A stretch of 16,362 nucleotides of DNA from Alistipes sp. (GTDB taxonomy: Bacteria > Bacteroidota > Bacteroidia > Bacteroidales > Rikenellaceae), in contig JAGBTW010000168.1 in the NCBI GenBank assembly GCA_017631135.1, forward strand, positions 1 through 16,362, written 5' to 3'. A model generated the notes under the pieces. It saw nothing but the letters and a program-made list of their open reading frames with translations. It did not search any database and was not told the origin of the DNA. Position 1 is the first letter of the stretch. Every line of letters starts with the position of its first letter. Positions 13,703 to 16,362 of this stretch are shown here, in pieces. A program made the position numbers and the translations under genes.

Positions 13703-14413
13703 TTACAGTTTATTAATAGTTGCTACAACAGTTGTGGCAACTACGGCAGCCGTCTCTGTGCGCAAGCGCTCGCGCCCAAGCGAGATGACCTTAAAGCCGT
13801 TTTGAGCCGCAAAGTTAATCTCTTCTTTTGAAAAATCACCCTCTGGGCCAATTAAAATTAGGGTATTAGCGCCTTTTTTGACTAAATTACCCAAATATGG
13901 GCGCTCGCCAAACTCTTTATCGCAGTGTGCAATAAATTTATCACCATCGAAATCCATGGTCATAAGATCACGCACCGATGTCATGTCGTGGAGCGTGGGA
14001 TGGTAGGCTTTGAGCGACTGCTTTACGGCTGCTGTGATAACTTTTTCCTCGCGCTCGAGCTTTATTTGGCGACGCTCGCTGTGGTCACACTCGATGGGAT
14101 AGACCTCCGAAACGCCAATTTCTGTTGCCTTTTCCAAAAACCACTCGAAGCGATCAATAATTTTTGTGGGGGCTACGGCCATCACCAAGCCATAGCTCAT
14201 ACGCTCGTACTCGGGGATAGTCTCAACAACCTCAACCTCGCAGTGTTTTACATTGTCACTCACCACTTTGCAGCGATACATATTACCTTTTCCGTCGGTC
14301 AAATGAAGCTCGTCGCCAATGGTCATGCGCAGCACTCTGATGCAGTGTTTCGACTCCTCCTCGGGGAGTGTGTAACGAGGGAGTGAAATTTTGGGGGTAT
14401 AAAATAGTTGCAT
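13703..14413 (-). CDS. rsmE: 16S rRNA (uracil(1498)-N(3))-methyltransferase RsmE
   Basis: This 236-residue protein matches RsmE: an N-terminal PUA-like part (about 1-75) and a SPOUT methyltransferase domain with KATEIGV (95-101), SERRQ, ILIGPEGDFSKEE (186-198) and SLGRERLRTETA (211-222), the knot that binds S-adenosylmethionine. RsmE methylates U1498 of 16S rRNA in the cytoplasm. Length and motifs are normal. The ATG at 14413 lies about 25 nt from the opposed -7 boxes, so the leader is short. It appears to be the first gene of the transcript that continues into the Ehr-like cluster; a housekeeping gene at the head of that operon suggests steady expression. Confidence 0.95.
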   Translation of the reverse strand: MQLFYTPKISLPRYTLPEEESKHCIRVLRMTIGDELHLTDGKGNMYRCKVVSDNVKHCEVEVVETIPEYERMSYGLVMAVAPTKIIDRFEWFLEKATEIGVSEVYPIECDHSERRQIKLEREEKVITAAVKQSLKAYHPTLHDMTSVRDLMTMDFDGDKFIAHCDKEFGERPYLGNLVKKGANTLILIGPEGDFSKEEINFAAQNGFKVISLGRERLRTETAAVVATTVVATINKL

Positions 14414-14429
14414 TTGTCAATAATTTTTT

Positions 14430-14445
14430 TAACTTTGCAAAGTTA
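14430..14445. promoter_or_regulatory. Palindromic divergent promoter core (two opposed -7 boxes)
   Basis: TAACTTTGCAAAGTTA is a perfect 16-bp palindrome made of TAACTTTG on the plus strand (14430-14437) and the same box on the minus strand (14438-14445). Each half matches TAnnTTTG. For the rightward peptidase gene a TTG at 14408-14410 gives a -33 element 19 nt upstream; no good -33 is seen for the leftward rsmE. The boxes face each other, so the two promoters should exclude each other. The surrounding AT-rich tract (14414-14490) holds no gene. Confidence 0.6.
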
Positions 14446-14490
14446 ATTAAAGTAAATTAAAAAATATCATAAATCATAAATATATCATCG

Positions 14491-16362
14491 ATGAAACGTA
14501 TTTTGTTATTATCATCACTTTTGTGTGCTATGACAGTAAGCTATTCATGCACCAACGAGGTTGCAACCCAGGAGCAGAACCCTCTCTTGGAAGATTGGAC
14601 AACAGAGTTTGGCGTACCGCCATTTGACAAGATTCATGCAGAGCACTTCGGTCCCGCATTCACCGAGGCTATAGCACAGCACAACGCCGAGATTGAGGCT
14701 ATCGTAACCAACAGCGAGGAGCCCAACTTCGAGAACACCATCGTGGCACTCGACAACTCGGGCATCGAGCTCTCGGAGACAGGTCTTCTCTTTGGCATGC
14801 TCTCATCTTCTGACCTTACACCCGAGATGGAGAAGGTGCAGAACGAGATGACCCCCATCCTCGAGGAGCACTCTAACAACATCATGCTTAACGAGGAGCT
14901 CTTTGCTCGCGTCAAGGCCGTTTACGACAAGCGCAACACGCTCAACCTCGACGAGGTACAGATGCGCCTTACGGAGAAGACCTACAACGACTTTGTGCGC
15001 TCGGGTGCTCTGCTCGAGGGCGAAAACAAGGAGCGCCTAAAGCAGATTAACTCTGACTTGGCAATGCTCACCGTAGAGTTCAACAAGAACCTCCTTGCCG
15101 AGAATAGCGCATTCACGCTTCACCTCGAGGCAAACCAGGTTGCGGAGCTCCCCGAGGGCGTCAAGACACAGGCGCGCGAGGCTGCCGAGGCTGTAGGACA
15201 GACTGGCTACCTCTTTACGCTCGACAAGCCCAGCATGCTCCCCTTCCTCACCTACTCGTCTAACCGCGACCTACGCCGCGAGCTCTACAACGGCTACCTC
15301 ATGCGCGGTAACAACGACAACGCTAACGACAACAAGGAGATTGCCGAGAAGATGGCTATGCTCCGCATCGAGAAGGCTAACCTTCTCGGTTACAAGTCAT
15401 ACGCTGCGTATGTCACTGCCGACCAGATGGCTGGTACTCCCGAGGCTGCATACGACCTCTTGGAGGAGATATTCTTCCCCGCAGTAGAGTCTGCAAAGCT
15501 CGAGTTGGAGGAGATGAACGCAATGTTCCAGAAGGACTACCCAGGCGAGACATTCGAGAAGTCTGATTGGTGGTACTATGCCGAGAAGGTGCGCAAGCAG
15601 AAGTATCAGCTCGACGAGGAGGCTGTGCGCCAGTACCTCTCGCTCGACAACGTACGCGAGGGTATGTTCTACCTTGCTAACCGCCTCTATGGCGTGACAT
15701 TCCGCCCCATCACAGCACCCCGCTACCACAAGGAGTGCACCGTATATCAGGTTCTCGACCACGACCAGAGCCACCTCGGCGTGCTCTACATCGACCCATA
15801 CCCCCGCAAGGAGAAGAGCGGTGGCGCATGGTGCGGCAACTTCGTCGAGCAGCGCTATGTTAATGGCGAGCGTAAGGCTCCCGTGGTGGGCGTAGTGTGC
15901 AACTTCACACCTCCCGTAGGTGACAAACCATCGTTGCTCACATTCGACGAGGCAGAGACCATGTTCCATGAGTTTGGTCACGCTTTGCACTGCCTCTTTG
16001 CAGATGTACGCTACCGCGGTCTTGCAGAGGTTGAGGGCGACTTCGTGGAGCTCCCATCGCAGATTATGGAGAACTGGGCATTCCACCCCGAGATTCTCAA
16101 GGTATATGCTACACACTACCGCACAGGCGAAGTTATCCCCGATAACCTCATTGCAAAGATTCAGCGTGCTTCGCTCTTCAACCAGGGCTTCACAACTACG
16201 GAGCTTGCTGCAGCTGCGCTCATCGACCTTGACATCCACTCTCTCGAGCAGCCTATAGACCTCGACATCAACGCATTCGAGAAGTACAACCTCTCGAAGC
16301 GCGGTCTTATCTCGGAGATTGAGCCTCGCTACCGCTACACTTACTTCGCACACATCTTTGCG
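14491..16362 (+). CDS. M3-family zinc metallopeptidase (Dcp-like), 3' end outside window
   Basis: An open frame of 624 codons runs from the ATG at 14491 to the window edge without a stop. The N-terminus MKRILLLSSLLCAMTVSYSC is a signal peptide that may end in a lipoprotein cysteine (C20); the lipobox is not canonical. The peptidase body shows HEFGHALH at 493-500: H493 and H497 are zinc ligands and E494 the catalytic Glu. The third ligand, E520, lies in DFVELPSQIMENW, as in Dcp, neurolysin and thimet oligopeptidase, with a loop two residues shorter than in thimet oligopeptidase. NPLLEDWTTEFGVPPFDKI at the start of the mature part is typical of peptidyl-dipeptidase Dcp relatives. Members of about 680-720 residues cleave short peptides; here probably in the periplasm or at the outer membrane. 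The long leftward frame at 15397-16353 is a shadow of this gene. Confidence 0.93.
   Translation, partial: MKRILLLSSLLCAMTVSYSCTNEVATQEQNPLLEDWTTEFGVPPFDKIHAEHFGPAFTEAIAQHNAEIEAIVTNSEEPNFENTIVALDNSGIELSETGLLFGMLSSSDLTPEMEKVQNEMTPILEEHSNNIMLNEELFARVKAVYDKRNTLNLDEVQMRLTEKTYNDFVRSGALLEGENKERLKQINSDLAMLTVEFNKNLLAENSAFTLHLEANQVAELPEGVKTQAREAAEAVGQTGYLFTLDKPSMLPFLTYSSNRDLRRELYNGYLMRGNNDNANDNKEIAEKMAMLRIEKANLLGYKSYAAYVTADQMAGTPEAAYDLLEEIFFPAVESAKLELEEMNAMFQKDYPGETFEKSDWWYYAEKVRKQKYQLDEEAVRQYLSLDNVREGMFYLANRLYGVTFRPITAPRYHKECTVYQVLDHDQSHLGVLYIDPYPRKEKSGGAWCGNFVEQRYVNGERKAPVVGVVCNFTPPVGDKPSLLTFDEAETMFHEFGHALHCLFADVRYRGLAEVEGDFVELPSQIMENWAFHPEILKVYATHYRTGEVIPDNLIAKIQRASLFNQGFTTTELAAAALIDLDIHSLEQPIDLDINAFEKYNLSKRGLISEIEPRYRYTYFAHIFA

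Noticed and set aside
15397..16353. Leftward open frame of 318 residues at the right end
   Set aside because: It lies antisense to the M3 peptidase gene, whose plus-strand frame runs unbroken from 14491 to the edge with signal peptide and HEFGH motif. The leftward translation is Leu/Glu/Val/Cys-rich with no recognisable domain, as expected from antisense of GC-biased codons.

Overview
The window looks like a chromosomal segment of a Bacteroidota, most probably a Bacteroidales. The signs are -7 promoter boxes of the TAnnTTTG type, few Shine-Dalgarno sequences, an LptD C-terminal barrel of Bacteroidota style, a DUF4491 protein and stand-alone TonB C-terminal domains. I cannot fix genus or species from the sequence. 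Coding regions are of moderate G+C; the short intergenic stretches are AT-rich.

Left part (1-5818). The 3' two thirds of an lptD-like outer-membrane gene is followed by a small DUF4491 membrane-protein gene with its own strong terminator. Directly after the terminator is a second, unattached copy of the last ~115 bp of lptD. A two-component pair (histidine kinase, then an OmpR-family regulator overlapping it by 11 bp) runs leftward. A secreted protein made of two plug-like + TonB_C units runs rightward from the same intergenic region. That region holds two -7 boxes facing away from each other, with a 22-bp-period tandem direct repeat halfway between them; this is a good candidate for the regulator's operator.

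Middle (5819-6223). A 405-nt gene-free stretch separates two convergent transcription units. It holds a 9-bp tandem repeat and two related ~110-nt elements. Each element folds as a long two-part hairpin: the outer arms and apical loop are conserved, and the inner stem has changed completely in sequence yet still pairs.

Right-centre (6224-14413, leftward). rsmE is followed, with gaps of 2-31 nt, by six genes of a complex I / group 4 membrane-hydrogenase type complex: HyfB-like, HyfC-like, HyfE-like, HyfF-like, a NuoC-NuoD type large subunit, and a fused ferredoxin + NuoB-like small subunit. The membrane subunits keep the charged residues of ion pumping. The large subunit has none of the four [NiFe] cysteines and the small subunit has none of the four N2-cluster cysteines; its ferredoxin domain keeps the ligands of only one [4Fe-4S] cluster. 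It therefore belongs with the 'energy-converting hydrogenase-related' (Ehr) complexes, in what appears to be an extreme form with most of the redox chain removed. This is the most interesting system in the window.

Right end (14414-16362). A short AT-rich divergent promoter region with a perfect 16-bp palindrome, formed by two opposed -7 boxes, separates rsmE from a rightward gene for an M3-family zinc metallopeptidase that runs off the window.
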